DNA of 64,000 bases from Nissolia schottii (lineage: Eukaryota > Streptophyta > Magnoliopsida > Fabales > Fabaceae). This document shows positions 50,493-63,070 of this stretch, piece after piece (position 1 is the first letter of the stretch; the number at the start of each line of letters is the position of its first letter). The translations under genes were made by a program, and so were the position numbers. The stretch lies in contig QANU01084588.1 of the NCBI GenBank assembly GCA_003254905.1, positions 103,497 to 167,496 of the forward strand. The letters run 5' to 3'. Under the pieces are notes generated by a model. It saw nothing but the letters and a program-made list of their open reading frames with translations, made no database searches and had not been told where the DNA came from.

Positions 50493-52689
50493 CGACAAGC
50501 TTGTTAGAAACCACAGTCTACCCTAAAATCTAACACAACCATATATCACTATCACTCTAAGCTATAAACAGCTTTCAATTCGAGAAAACGGCAACGAGAT
50601 TTTGGAACCCAGCTCATTTCTTGAAGCTGGCACGATTCTCGCACGATTTTGATGAAAAAGGAAGAAGAGAAAAAAAATGCAATTAGCAACGTAGACACGA
50701 AACGGAAATTAGAAGGGCAAAGGAAGAAAAGGAATGCGATGAGGACAATCAGACATGAGTGTTTTTCTTTCTATTTTTTGTTAATAAAGTGATTAATTAA
50801 CCAAAACCGCAGTTTCAACCCTCTGTTTGGGTCACGTTTCGCATTGCTGCAATATCCTGCGAAACGGTACCTAATGGAAAAGCAGCTGCTGGGTTTTATC
50901 ATATTTTTTTTCTTCTTTCCTTTGGGTATTAACCAAACATCTCTGTGATTATTATGTCTCTCTTGGTATAAATTTCATACGAGTTCATTTTATATTTTTT
51001 GGTCGTAATATAAATGAAGATGATTCCTTCTTGGATTCTTGGACCATGAGGATTTTTGTTATTACTTCAGCCTCAAGGAATTGCCCAAACATTTTTGATA
51101 TAGAAGCCCAATTCATTGACAGTATAGCAAAACTTGGGTTCAGACGAAAGTATCTATTTAACGATAAAAGCCCAGCCCATTCACAAACTGAACCGTGTAC
51201 AGTTTTTTTATATTTATTTGAGGTTTACTTTAGTATTTCATAAAATTTAAGTGTATAGATATTCTAACATCTAAGATTTTGTCACATGTCTCGTTAAGTC
51301 AAATTTTTTATTATTTTAAATATTTGATTGAATCACAATTGTTCAAATATAAGAAGGTTTCGATACATTCATAATAACTTGGGTCGAAAAGGAAAAACTT
51401 GTTTATTATTATCACTAATAAACTTTTGTTAATTAATAATGAAAGACAATAACTTGATTACAAACTCACATCACACTAGAAATACATGTGAAAGAAAATA
51501 TGAGGTCGTGAGATCTTATATCTAAATCTAAAGCATTACAATAAAAAAAATTATTACTATAATTTTAAGAGTGTTTAGATATAATTTAAAGTGTTTTGTA
51601 ATAAATTTTATTAAAAAAATTCTATTAAAAAAATATTTTTATTATAAATCAATTTAGACGAGTCAATACGATGTTAGCTTTTAGGAATTAATGCATTGAA
51701 GAGCAGCATCTAGTGCACCAAACTGCTAACTTTGTGATCTTTCAATTCAAGATGTATATTACTGCATAGAGTAAGCCTCGTGCTTTCCTCCCCCCAATCC
51801 AAACATTTTGAAAAATAAAAATAAAAACTACAGGAAAAAAAATATATATCCCTCAAGAATAAGGACATTGGATGGTGCACTCCTCCGTATAAAGGCCGCA
51901 ACGTTCTCTGTTGTTATATTTTATAGACTATATCAGTTCAATCTTTATCTTAATTAGAGGCTTGACATATATAATGAATTTGGTCAATACTCACACCCCC
52001 GACCACCCAAAAATAGAAAAATGGTTAAGCTCAACCAACTCAATGACCTTCTCTAGATAAGACCTGGCTCCATTATTGAGGGGCTTATATTGACTTCCAA
52101 TTTGGATTCATTTAGCTGTACATTTTATAGCATTTTATGATAAATCCTTTCCCTAAGGTTATTAACTCCCTAATGATAAATAGTTTCTATGTTATCACGT
52201 GTAAAAAAAGTGAGTGTAATTTTTTTAAAAGTGAAAAAAAAATATTGATACAACTTCTTTGAATCTCAAGAAAATTTAATGTAATTTATTTTATTATTTT
52301 TATATGAAAGAAGGGCACTGCATACGTAAGGAAAAGGGGGAAATCTGAAGGGATGAGGTGGCGGATATTACTTGGTTTGCCGGGGAGCTTTCACTTTAGA
52401 CGTTTCTTCCATTGACGCGAGACAAACAAATAAAACATTTTTTTTAATAAAAGCAAGAAAAAAGGTACTAATAATAAAAGGAAGTTGCTGTAATGTTATG
52501 GGAGAGATTTGGATATAATTATAATAACGCCTTATATAATTGAGATGGATCATGTGTACGCATTTTGTCAAAGATAATGTACATGACTTATAATTTATCT
52601 ATCATTGAATGAGATTTTAATAAATCTATACCGTAATGAATTGTTATTTAATAGTAAATTAGTGGATGAATGGTGTTATGGACTAAATT
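50493..52689. other. Intergenic, promoter side of the RING-PHD gene
   Basis: Holds the promoter of the minus-strand RING-PHD gene (its leader just above 50492). The rest is AT-rich with no gene or clear element ends. Confidence 0.45.
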
Positions 52690-53000
52690 TAATAAGAACT
52701 TATACTCGATATACATGATAAGATAACCCGACCAAGATATTCAACTAAATTTCATCCTTACTTCACTTAATGGCTTGCGAACGTTATTAGCATTACAGAA
52801 TCCAACATAAATCTTCATATAAAGTTTATGAACGTTATAGAATTTTAAGTGTCCACACTAATACTATAAAAGAGTAGTTATTGTTGCTCCATAAGTTATG
52901 TCTCATACCCATTATCACCTAAAAAATGGATTTTGTAGGTACCACCCCGCCACGTCCTCAGAGCATTGATGGAACTGCCATGTAACACCATCTCAAAAGA
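52690..53000. mobile_element. Retroelement-derived remnant, copy B
   Basis: Shares, in reverse orientation, several blocks with 3290-3670 (around 'tcgatatacatga', 'cttaatggcttgcgaacgtt', 'gaatccaacataa', 'tttatgaacgtta'). It is a decayed fossil without coding capacity and its ends are unclear. Family probably LTR type. Confidence 0.45.
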
Positions 53001-53114
53001 TCTTGTATCTTGCACAAGGTTAGAGTTGCAAGCTATTGTTCGAATTGCTCATAACAAATAGTAAATCAATAAAGTGTCACACAAATAATGAGTAGAATTA
53101 GCAGTTCTATGTAT

Positions 53115-54415
53115 AATTAAACAGTCCCGCTATACGTACACCAAATATCATACACCATACATACATGCCGTATTAAATACGTTTGGGCCCACTACGAATA
53201 CTCACCCATGCACGGATCCCCACTCCGTACTTAAATGCGCGTGCACATGCGATTTGCATTTCTCAGTTTTCATTCGCGTGTACAAACTTTATAAGCATTT
53301 GTACACAAACATTATATAGTAGAATGCACAAACATTATTCACTTATGTGCACAAACCTTTATATTGACCATACATTCCATAATTCATTAGACTCTTGGAT
53401 GCCCAAACTTTATGTAGTTGAATGCACAAACACTACTCGTTTATGTTCACCAACCTTTACATGGACCATACATTCCATAATTTATTAGACTCTTTAATGC
53501 ACAAACTTTATGTAGTATAATGTACAAACATTACTAGCTTATGTTCACAAAACCTTTACATGGACTATACATTCCATAATTCGTTAGACTTTTTGATGCA
53601 CAAACTTTATAAGCATATGTGCACAAACTTGATGTAGTAGAATGCACAAATATTACTCGCTTATGTTCAGAAACCTTTACATGGACCATACATTTCAGAA
53701 TTCATTAGAGTATTTGATGCACAAACTTTATAAGCAACTGTACACAAACTTTATGTAGTAAAATGCACAAACATTACTTGCTTATGTTCACAAACACCAT
53801 ACATTCTAGAATTTATTAGACTCTTTGATGCACAAACTTTATAAGCATCTGTACACAAACTTAAACTTTATGTGGTATAATGCACAAACATTACTCGCTT
53901 ATGTTCAGAAACCTTTACATGGATCATACATTTCAGAATTTATTACTCTTTAATGCACAAACTTTATAAGCATTTGTGCACAAACTTTATATGGTATAAT
54001 GAACAAACATTACACGCTTATGTTCACAAGTATGACATTTTACAAATAATTGTCCACTGAAGCATCTGTAACAAATAAACCACCATTATTAAAGGTAGAT
54101 CTCATCCATTTTAAAAGAAAATCAATATTTTATCATCTTAATTCCATTTTAATTTATTTTCACATGATAGGAGGATGAGAATGAGGAGGATGACAATGAT
54201 AAGAGGATGACGAGGAGAAAGATAACAGAACGAGGATGAGATGATGAAAAGGATGATGATGAGGGAAAACAATGACGGAAACGAATTCGGGATTGGGGGC
54301 GTGTTGTTTATAATTTTAAAAACTATACGCTATATGTATAATGATCATTAATTGCGGATAATTGGAGGGTATATGTATGAGTGTATACAATTTGAGTATA
54401 CACAAAGCATTTTTT
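53115..54415. mobile_element. Possible TIR element that carries the minisatellite
   Basis: The left border ('gtacaccaaatatcatacac', 'catacataca') and the reversed right border ('gtatactcaaattgtataca', 'ctcatacatata') look like diverged inverted repeats. Between the minisatellite and the right border lies a purine-rich GAGGATGA tract (about 54170-54270). Non-coding. The element call is tentative. Confidence 0.35.
53275..54030 (+). repeat. Minisatellite, about seven diverged units of 90-125 bases
   Basis: Each unit contains 'gcacaaactttataagca', 'gcacaaacattactcgct', 'tatgttcacaaacctttaca', 'tggaccatacattccataat' and 'ttcattagactctttgat'. Unit starts lie near 53283, 53410, 53499, 53598, 53718, 53830 and 53953. 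Some units lack the 'ataagcatttgtacacaaac' part, so lengths vary. The word cacaaac recurs two to four times per unit. No stable open frame. Confidence 0.85.
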
Positions 54416-54779
54416 ATAATTAAATAATTAAATGTCAAATAATAGTACAGTGGAATCTTTCAAAGTTATGGTCGGTTTTCTTTGGTTAGTGGCCGCCTAC
54501 CTAGTACCAACTATCGGTGCTTACTGCATTTATGGCAAGTCAATGATCCATTTATATTTGCCATTCAAGGCAAACGTTTGTTTATAGAGCTAGAGAGTGA
54601 CGTTGAATATTTTGTTTTCTAATATAAATGAAATGAAATGCCGAAAGTAAATGGTCTCAATTATTGCAATTATTAATGAAATTATTAACAGCAAAGAGTA
54701 CCAAGGATTCATTCATTCATTTTATAATCAACCGTACGAATGAAACTGTCCTACATGACATCTACCTCCTCTGTGCACC
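54416..54779. other. Intergenic, promoter side of the CBL gene
   Basis: Nothing coding. It probably contributes promoter DNA for the CBL gene. Confidence 0.4.
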
Positions 54780-54825
54780 CGTGAAGTGAAGGAAACACAG
54801 TGCCACGCACAGTCTTCTGTTTTCT

Positions 54826-56039
54826 GTAAGTCGCTTTATACATTCGATTTCGATGTAACACTATAAGATGTTTGCACATGTTGTTATTCTTCATTATTTG
54901 AGGAAGGTTATAACTAATTAATGCCGAGATTATCGTAACATATCATATATGTCAAGCTCCAGTGCCCTGAGTTGACTATGTTCTTTTTTTTTTCTCTTTA
55001 TTATTGTCGATTATTTAGCTTTCATGAATAGCAATAGAACAAGAACTTAATGATCAGGATTAATCGTGGCATCTCCTTTTTACATAAGACAAATTGATCA
55101 AAAGTTGTTAATGTTCCAAATTTGCTTCTTATTATTTGATCATGTTGAACCTGAACCTAAACTAGAACCAGATCCCCGGCATCTATTTTTCCATTTTATT
55201 ACTTCCCATCGACTTGAACTCTTAACCTCGATTATGGGTACTTTTGTGTCAACTATCACTGAAAATATTATTGAATCTCGCCTTAGATTTACCTCACAAC
55301 ACAGTGTTGTTTGATCATTGTTGCAATTCTTTGTTATTTGACTATGAAGTAGCTTTCTCTGAACCATGATTTTGGAGTTTTAAACGTAAGTCCAAACCAT
55401 GATGTAACCTTGGAGACTCGATGTTGTTGGTCGTGGATTATGTAACAAGTTTTACATTGGAGATAGTAATTTTGAAGAGGGGACTTATAAAGACTTGAAC
55501 TTTTTCATTAGAGTTATCTTTCTAAATATGATTCTCTCAAGAACATCATGATCCAAAAAATAGTCTCATATCACTAAGACCAAAACCGACAATTCATTCC
55601 AAGCACTTGTCGCATATGTTTTTCCTAGGAATTAAATTCATAACCTCAAGTCTTATTCTAGGATTGAGCATTTATTTAAGTCAAAAGCTACTTGCTTTTG
55701 TTTGGTCCAACTTTTTTATAATTTTATGTTTATTAGCAAACACTTCAGATCAATATGACTCTGACCTTGCTTGCATCTTGTTAAAGTTGGGACACTTGCT
55801 TGCAGTCAACAAATCCATATAGACAAACTTCTTGATGCATGTGGCAAACTTCATTTGTGGTATTGAAGATATGTACTTCCCACGTGCATTCATCATTTTT
55901 TTTTATTAAATGGTGGAAGAAATATACTATAATATAAATTAGAATCTGTAATGATTAACACGTATGTTCAGTTGCTGTTTAATGGAATTTAAGCAAGCAC
56001 CACTCCTGAACTTACTCATATTTCTCTTTTGTGTGTCAG
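54826..56039 (+). other. Probable intron in the 5' UTR of the CBL gene
   Basis: A GTAAGT donor at 54826 and a pyrimidine-rich acceptor (tttctcttttgtgtgtcag) ending at 56039 would remove about 1.2 kb. This leaves the sequence from 56040 (58 bases before the ATG) as second leader exon. Open frames inside (55066-55314, 55607-55822) have no recognisable product. Inference from splice consensus only. Confidence 0.45.
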
Positions 56040-56096
56040 GGCCTTTGTTAACAACATTGTGTTAGAGAGAGTTCACATAGTTTCTGAATTGGCATA

Positions 56097-58142
56097 ATGT
56101 TCATTTCTATGAGCTGTTTTCGCTCGAAAAAGGCCAAACCGAAGTCTAAGCAGGAAAAATTCACCATTCTTGCTTCTGAGACATCCTGTAAGTAGAAGAA
56201 TCAATTTGAACTAGTACTGTGAATCCTTCTTCTTGGAATTTTCATGAAATGTTCCATGACTTTGTTGTTATTATCGATCGAGCTTTTGCCTTCATGTTCT
56301 TGCAAGTTTTTGGCATACCACATGTCATTTGTAGTGGAAAGAAAAATTTTTAATCAGTCTTTTAGTCACACGATCATGGAAAATAATTAACTGCTACCAA
56401 TGTTTGTTAAAGTGGTTCAACTATCCAAAGTTGTATTTATTAATGGACCTAACTAACTAGCCGCTGCATGCTGATGAGGCCTTTGAGGTTACTTATATGT
56501 TTAAATATCTAGAACTCTGAAATTTCCTTTACCATTTGACAGTTACTGTGAATGAGATTGAGGCTTTATTTGATTTGTTTAAACAACTAAGCAGTGCAAT
56601 TATTGATGATGGCTTGATTCACAAGGTATTTCCATTTAAGTAGTACTAAGGATTCCATTATATGATCTGATAGTACCTTTCTTTTACATTAACATGTGTC
56701 ATTCATGTTGCTTAATCTCTTCACATTTAGTAGAATTATGGTAGAGCTTAAGTTGTTTTCTGCAATTAGTGTTAAATTCTTCAAGGTTATTTTTATCTTC
56801 AGGAGGAGTTCCAGCTTGCACTTCTTAGAAATAGTAGCAAGCAGAATCTATTTGTAGACAGGGTGAGTAATAATGTACTAGAATTTATTATTTCTCCAGC
56901 CCTCTTACTGAGTGCATGAAAAGTTATACAAATGTAGTGATGAATTAAAGGATTTACAAGTTTTTGAAACGATCACCAAATCTCTGAAAGGTTCATTTGT
57001 GTATCAACTTAACACTATGGATGATGCTGCGCATTTCGAATGAAGACATGATTCCACAACTTGACTAATATTTATTATAAACAACATGTCACTATTTTTA
57101 TTGTGCACTTCTTTTTTATCCAATCATATATTTTCTGCATATACATGATGGTGTTGCATTCTATGAAAATTGAGTGCAGGTATTTGACATGTTTGATATT
57201 AAGCGTAATGGGGTAATCGAGTTTGGCGAATTTGTTCGCTCCCTGAGCATCTTTCATCCGAGTGCATCCGAAGTGGAGAAAATTGAATGTATGACATTAT
57301 TTGTGTTTTAAGACAGAAATCAAACACTCTTCCACTTCCGTGAGTTTTTTTGTTATTGTCACGTGGCATTATAAACAGAGCCTCCTGCTCTACTAATTAT
57401 ATATTGATGAGCACTTGACTATGCCAAAATTTTTCTGACAGTTGCATTTAGATTGTTTGACCTCCGGCAAACCGGATTCATCGAGCGAATTGAGGTGAGT
57501 GCCTTCTAATGGTTCTGTTTTGTTTATGTATTTTTCAATTTGTTTCCTGATTTTAAAGATTTTGCGAAGGAAATAGTGAAAAAGAAAATTATGTGACATG
57601 ATTACATTTTCTGTGTTCACTTTTTGCGTCTAGTATAGTATTTCCTTCTTAATTATGCATCCTCTTTGTGCATGATTGATGGTACACTTGAAGTTGAAGG
57701 AGATGGTCTTGGCTACTCTAACTGAATCAGATGTTACAGTTCCAGATGATGTTGCTGAATCAATTGTAGAGAAGGTTCCTAAACCATATATTTGTCCTTC
57801 TTCAATTCCTATACATTTTCCTCAATCTATTTTCTAATATGAAATTTTCTGGTGTTAATTTTTTTTTTCTTCAGACAATGAAAGAGGCTGATTCAAATAG
57901 AGATGGGAAGATTGATATACAAGAGTGGAAAGAATATGTTGCAAAGAATCCTTCTCTTCTTAAGATCATGACTCTACCATATCTAAAGTGAGTGTCTGTT
58001 ACAATCAATGAAACTGTGCCTTGTCTTGTGCTAGAACATCTCAAGTAGGCTTAACATGTTTCTCTCACATGTTCATGTTTTTGTTAGGGATATAACTCTG
58101 GCATTTCCCAGTTTTGTTTTGCACACTGAGATGGAAGACTAA
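56097..58142 (+). CDS. CBL8: Calcineurin B-like calcium sensor (CBL8/CBL4 group)
   Basis: Eight exons: 56097-56187, 56543-56625, 56803-56862, 57180-57288, 57442-57494, 57694-57774, 57875-57987 and 58088-58142, in continuous frame, 214 residues. Four EF-hand positions are visible: a degenerate first ([15 protein letters not shown], ~46-60), then [12 protein letters not shown] (84-95), [12 protein letters not shown] (121-132) and [12 protein letters not shown] (165-176). The C-terminal FPSF (203-206) holds the Ser that CIPK kinases phosphorylate. [26 protein letters not shown] and the MED end fit the CBL4/5/8 branch, closest in memory to CBL8. CBLs bind calcium and recruit CIPK kinases to membranes. 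The N-terminus [18 protein letters not shown] lacks the MGC myristoylation signal of CBL1/4/9; Cys7 and the basic cluster remain. Assignment to CBL8 rather than a relative is moderately sure. Confidence 0.93.
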
Positions 58143-58864
58143 AACACAATAATTGTCAAAAACAATGCACACGATGAATTGCAGCAGTGGAACAAATTTA
58201 AACTACCTGAATTGATTGGATAATAATGTGTAGAAAGCATCATTAACTAGTTTAGTGTTCCTATGTGGCAATTAATTATAGATTGTGGAACTAACCATAT
58301 TGAATAAAGGCATAAAGTGATTGTATATGTGGACTGTGTGAATTGACTATGATGATATTGGTTTGTAATTTGCACCTAGTTAGACTTTCATAACTGTATT
58401 TAACTTCTAAGCAAGGCCACTTGTAAGGATTAAGATTTTCCCAGTAATGCTATACTGATGTACTCACACTTATGATCACATATCTATACTTTCTCTTTTT
58501 CTTTTTATCATTTGATTATAACTGCCTCTATCTAATTTTCCACACACTGGCACTCTAATTTTGTTAAGAAACTAGTAAGTATGCATAAATAAATAAATGC
58601 CCGAAAGTTGATGCTTTAATTGAGAGATGTATAAATTCCTTTTACCAAAGTAAAGTTGATGATGAGTGGTTCCCAAGTTGATTAGAGTGAAGAGAAATCT
58701 TGAGTATCGAATTTGAAAAGAAAGGAAAAAAATGATGCTTTTATGCACAACTTCAGAAATCCCATTTCTACAAAATTGCAGTGACACTATTAAAGTGTCA
58801 ATACCATTGATCCAAATTGCTCAAATATAAATTCATTCTAATTCTTACAATGGGCCATGAGGGT
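58143..58864. other. 3' region of the CBL gene and intergenic DNA
   Basis: Probable CBL 3' UTR followed by AT-rich sequence up to the target duplication agggt at 58860-58864. Nothing else seen. Confidence 0.45.
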
Positions 58865-61800
58865 TGTAACACCTTAGCTAGCTAGCCTACGCTTAAGTTG
58901 CAAACTTGCTGGCTAAGTTATTATCTGCTTTGGTGGGGATAATACTTAGTCCTGTTTATACTTTAAAAATATTGTTACCCAAAATATAGACCAAATTAAA
59001 ATTTTTCTTGTACGTTACATAGAGTAAATTAGGAGCCTTGTCGCGTTAGAGCATACATTGCGAACGGAAACATAGCATGCTTATCTATAAATAAAGATAT
59101 AATTAATACATGCCAAGGTAACGAACAACGATCCTTCATACATTCATAAGCAAATACATAATTAGTATTATAAGTATTAAGTACAAATATCACCTAGAAG
59201 TACAAGTACACATATATAATCTACTAGCTAATCATCTAGTCTTCAGCCTTCCTCCCTCGGGAGGGTTCTTCATCCTGTAGCTTCTCTCCTTGTTCCTCGT
59301 CTAATCTTGAAGTCATGGGTGACTGGGGTGAGAACATAGCGCTCTCAGTGGGAAACCTTAGGGATTAGGGGATTTCTTATCCTCATTCACGCTTCAGGCC
59401 GCTCAGGGTTTTCTAAGTGTTACAGTTATACTATATCCCTACTATTTATTAATATTCATGTTAAGTCTGAGCAGCTTTATCTAAATTATCTATGTGACTG
59501 GGGAACCTACTCTTCATTAACTAAGTCAACTGTTCTCTACCTTACTCCCCTAAGTCACATATAATCACATAATTCACATAATCACATAATAAGCTTCAGT
59601 GTGCATCCACTTATAACCGTGCCCGTTTTAATTATAAGCTTCCACACACATCCCCTTATGTACAGTTATATATCACTTAGATCACATACTCAAGTTCAAC
59701 CCCATCGTAGCGATGGCCATAACCGGTACAAACTACGTTTTGTCTCAACATCTTGAGGATCAGGCAACGCTTAACCTGAGTGGTTCTCTTTCCCACGAAA
59801 TATCATCGCCCACAATAGAAGTATCCATCCTTATGCTAGGGATGGCGAGGAGATCTACCGCCTTCCTTATGCTAGGGACGAGGTAATCTTAGGGTTCAGC
59901 TTGCCTTTCCTGCCGGCTGCCCGCACAGCTAGGAAAAGATTGGTTTCCTTTAACATTATTATCCTTTATTTCCTTTTAGGGACTTAGTGACGTCACACCC
60001 GATTCCTTTTATTAATTCCTTACATATACCTTTCATGACACATAATCACATAAGACATACATCAATACAGTCCATTCCAGTCAACAGTCCATATATCCAG
60101 TCAACAGTTCAATTTAGCATACTTAGTTCAATTATTAGATCCATGGATAATTGCAAACAGTATGAAAAGTTATGTTTAAGAAAAGTTTTCGTGTGTAGGA
60201 AATGATAATTTTCGAAAAGGGAATTTTGAACTTCAGTTAGGTCTCTCAGCACTACCTAACGAATTTCAGCTCCTAATTCTTGCAATTTTCCATGTTCCAC
60301 AAGTTTCCTCAAAATCAATCTTCAAAATATTTCTTCCATTATTCATCATCCATTTTTAACCACAATAAACATACTTTCATGTTCCTAAACTCATTTCCAT
60401 CCTAAATCCATACTTTCCTAACAACCAATTCATGAAGCACATAGCACATCTGGCACGTATAACACATATTCACCTCATTCATACCATCAATTATATACCA
60501 TCACTAACTTCACATTTAAGGAACATAATCTCATGCCTTGAGCATAACAAACGTAGACCTAGCAACTAGTACAACAGATGTCTGATTTCTGTCAGAAATT
60601 AGCGACCATCAACCGGAGAGGTCCAAGACCTTACCCAAGGTTTTTGGTAGCCCTAAGATCATTTTTCATGTCTAAAAATTCAGATTTTGAACCCCATTAC
60701 ATGAAATTCCAGTTTTGCCCCTTCTTTCTAAAATTACCATTTCGCCCCTTGTAAACGCCCTGTTTTCTTTGGAATTTTTGTTCTCAAAAACCCAATGGAC
60801 TCAAGACTTGTCCTTAAGGTTTTTGATAGTTCTAAACCCATATTTTCTGAAAATAAACCCAGTTTTTCAGTCCCAATACGTGAAATTACCGTTTTACCCT
60901 TTTTCTTAAAAACTTTGTTTTCTGCCTGTTTTCTGAGAAATTCATCGAGGACTCCAAAAATCATAAAACTTGACATCCCACTCAATTTTTTGTGTAGAAT
61001 ACAAAAATAATATTAGTTTTTCATGATAAAAAATCTCAGCATACAGTTTCCTTCAAAATCGTGCCATAGCCCTAATTTCAGCTTAAGCTTTCCTAATTTC
61101 TGACAGAATCACAGACAACACCAGCAGATCCAGATAAATTCCAACAACACATATATAAATAAAAATCACATAAAAGGCATCCTAACATCATATATCATCT
61201 AGGAAAAACCACATAGACAGTGGATAATTTGGTTTACCCATGTTTTCGCGTTCGATTATGGTTTCTGTTGCTTCCTTTGGCCTTTTCTCCAACGATGACG
61301 TTTCCTAGTTCTTCTTGGGCTGAACTTTTCCAAGCTTTCTCTAGGGATTTGGAAGGCTTTTTTTAGGTTTAGGTTAGGGGATTTCTGAAGAATTTGAACT
61401 GGGTTGGATATAGGAAGTGTCTAAGTCTCTGTTTTGACCGAATAATAGTCGATTGTGTAATCGGACAGAGTTTTGGTAAGGTTTTTTAATTTCTCTACAA
61501 AATTTCAGATTTGGGGGTATTTATAGGCCTCTTGGCCAAGCTCCTCTTTCCAATTTTGCCCTTGGTGGCAAAATTCCCAAAATGCCCTTATTTTGTCTTA
61601 TATGACATGTCCTTGTCATGCGTCACTACATGACTCATAGGTTGGACTTTGACTTGGCCAAGTGGGCCAATTTATGGCCATGCATTATGTTGTGTCTTGG
61701 CCGGTTTTGTTGCAAAAAATTTACGGGCTCTGACAGATCAATTTTGGTCAGGTTTTATCGTTTCTGGTCCAGGTACTTCGCGTACGGCTATTCTAAAAAT

Positions 61801-62066
61801 ATTCCGATCACATCTTTGTGATCCCCTCATTTTTCCTAAGTAATATTCTAAGGTCATTTAGGTATTTATGAATTCTCGTCTGTAGCCATACCTTTTACGG
61901 ATACTTTAGACGCACGGTTGTGTTCAGACAGCAGAAAGAGTTTGTTCTAATGTCTGTAGAATTTCCCGAAACTGAGCAAAATTTCTTCTACAGACATTTT
62001 AATAAGATCTTATTTCCCCTATTTAATTTGGGAAATCTTTACTAAGGGAAAAAGCAAGATGTTACA
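58865..62066. mobile_element. Apparent solo LTR, 3.2 kb, of an LTR retrotransposon (probably Ty3 type)
   Basis: Starts TGTAACACC and ends GATGTTACA, giving TG...CA ends with a TGTAACA/TGTTACA inverted repeat. It is flanked by a perfect 5-bp target duplication, agggt at 58860-58864 and 62067-62071. No gag or pol coding is seen and no second LTR is present in the window, so it looks like a single LTR left by recombination: a fossil. Long LTRs of this size and TGTAACACC-type starts are known from Ty3 chromovirus-like plant elements; the family is inference. The perfect duplication points to a not very old insertion. Confidence 0.7.
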
Positions 62067-62214
62067 AGGGTGACTGCGATCACGTAACTCAATTTTTTTT
62101 AGTAGAGCCTATTATCTATCTATTCAGTTATTGACAAATATACCACCATGCAAAATTACTCATGATTCTTTTTAAAACCAACTCTTAATAATAATTTATA
62201 ACTTATCCAAGAAT

Positions 62215-63070
62215 TCACTTCAATATGGGGCAAAGAAATTATTATTGTTAAATTGTGGTGCAAAATTATGAATTATTGAAATGTGGTAGTGGTATGTAAT
62301 TCACCCAACTCTTAGACGAATTATAGTTCAACGTAATAAAATAATACATTCTCCTGACTTTTTGTCGCATCAGAATAGATTTTATCCTTTAAGTTCATCA
62401 TAATTGGCCCATCCTTTAGGCAAATTATGTCATAACAAAATAAAATAATATATTCTCCTAATTTTGTGGAAGAACATAACGTAAGAAAAAATGAATATAT
62501 ATTCATTTTTTTGCCATATGATTATATTTTACCACATTCAATTCACTCATATACTAGGTGATTTTGTCTAAAAAATTTATAAATTCAGTTCATTACTAAT
62601 TCACAATTGTACTGCTAAAAAATAGTTTGAAAAAACGTTTGCTATTATTATTGTTGTTGTTGTTGTTGTTATTATTATTATTATTATTATTTGTTATTGT
62701 TGTTATTATTATTATTAAGTATGCTTTACATTTATTTCTTCATGAGAATCTTGTGTATCTGTATGCTAATCATTATTAACACTAATAATTTTTTTTATTA
62801 TTATTATTTAAGTTTTTCATAAACAAAAAAAATATATTACTTTATTTCGCTCTTGCATAATTTGTCCAAGAGGTAGGCAAATTATAATGGATTTAAAGGA
62901 CAAATTTTATCCTGATGTAACAACGCGTTAAAAGAGTATATTATTTTATTATTTTGAACTATAATTCGCTCAAAAGTTGACAAATTATATGCTACTAATA
63001 TATTTCAACAATTAATAATTTTTCACCATATTTTCACAAATTATCTCACTAAATCCCATATTAAATTTGT
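62215..63070. mobile_element. Fold-back element with ~200-base inverted arms and microsatellite loop
   Basis: The left arm (about 62215-62440) and right arm (about 62860-63070) are inverted copies. Mirrored blocks include 'gacgaattatagttcaa', 'aataaaataatacattctcc', 'cctttaagttcatcataat', 'taggcaaattatg' and 'gaattattgaaatgtgg'. The loop holds TTG/ATT triplet repeats (62640-62720). No coding. Termini and target duplication could not be fixed. Confidence 0.65.

Noticed and set aside
50493-50498. Start of the RING-PHD protein two codons upstream (M-S-M)
   Set aside because: The base triplet there is TTG, not ATG; the first real ATG is at 50492.
53275-54030. CRISPR-like regular repeats
   Set aside because: Units are adjacent and diverged without unique spacers, in a plant nuclear setting; a minisatellite.
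60715-61843. Short open frames inside the 3.2 kb TG...CA element
   Set aside because: They do not resemble retroelement or host proteins and fit chance frames in a non-coding LTR.
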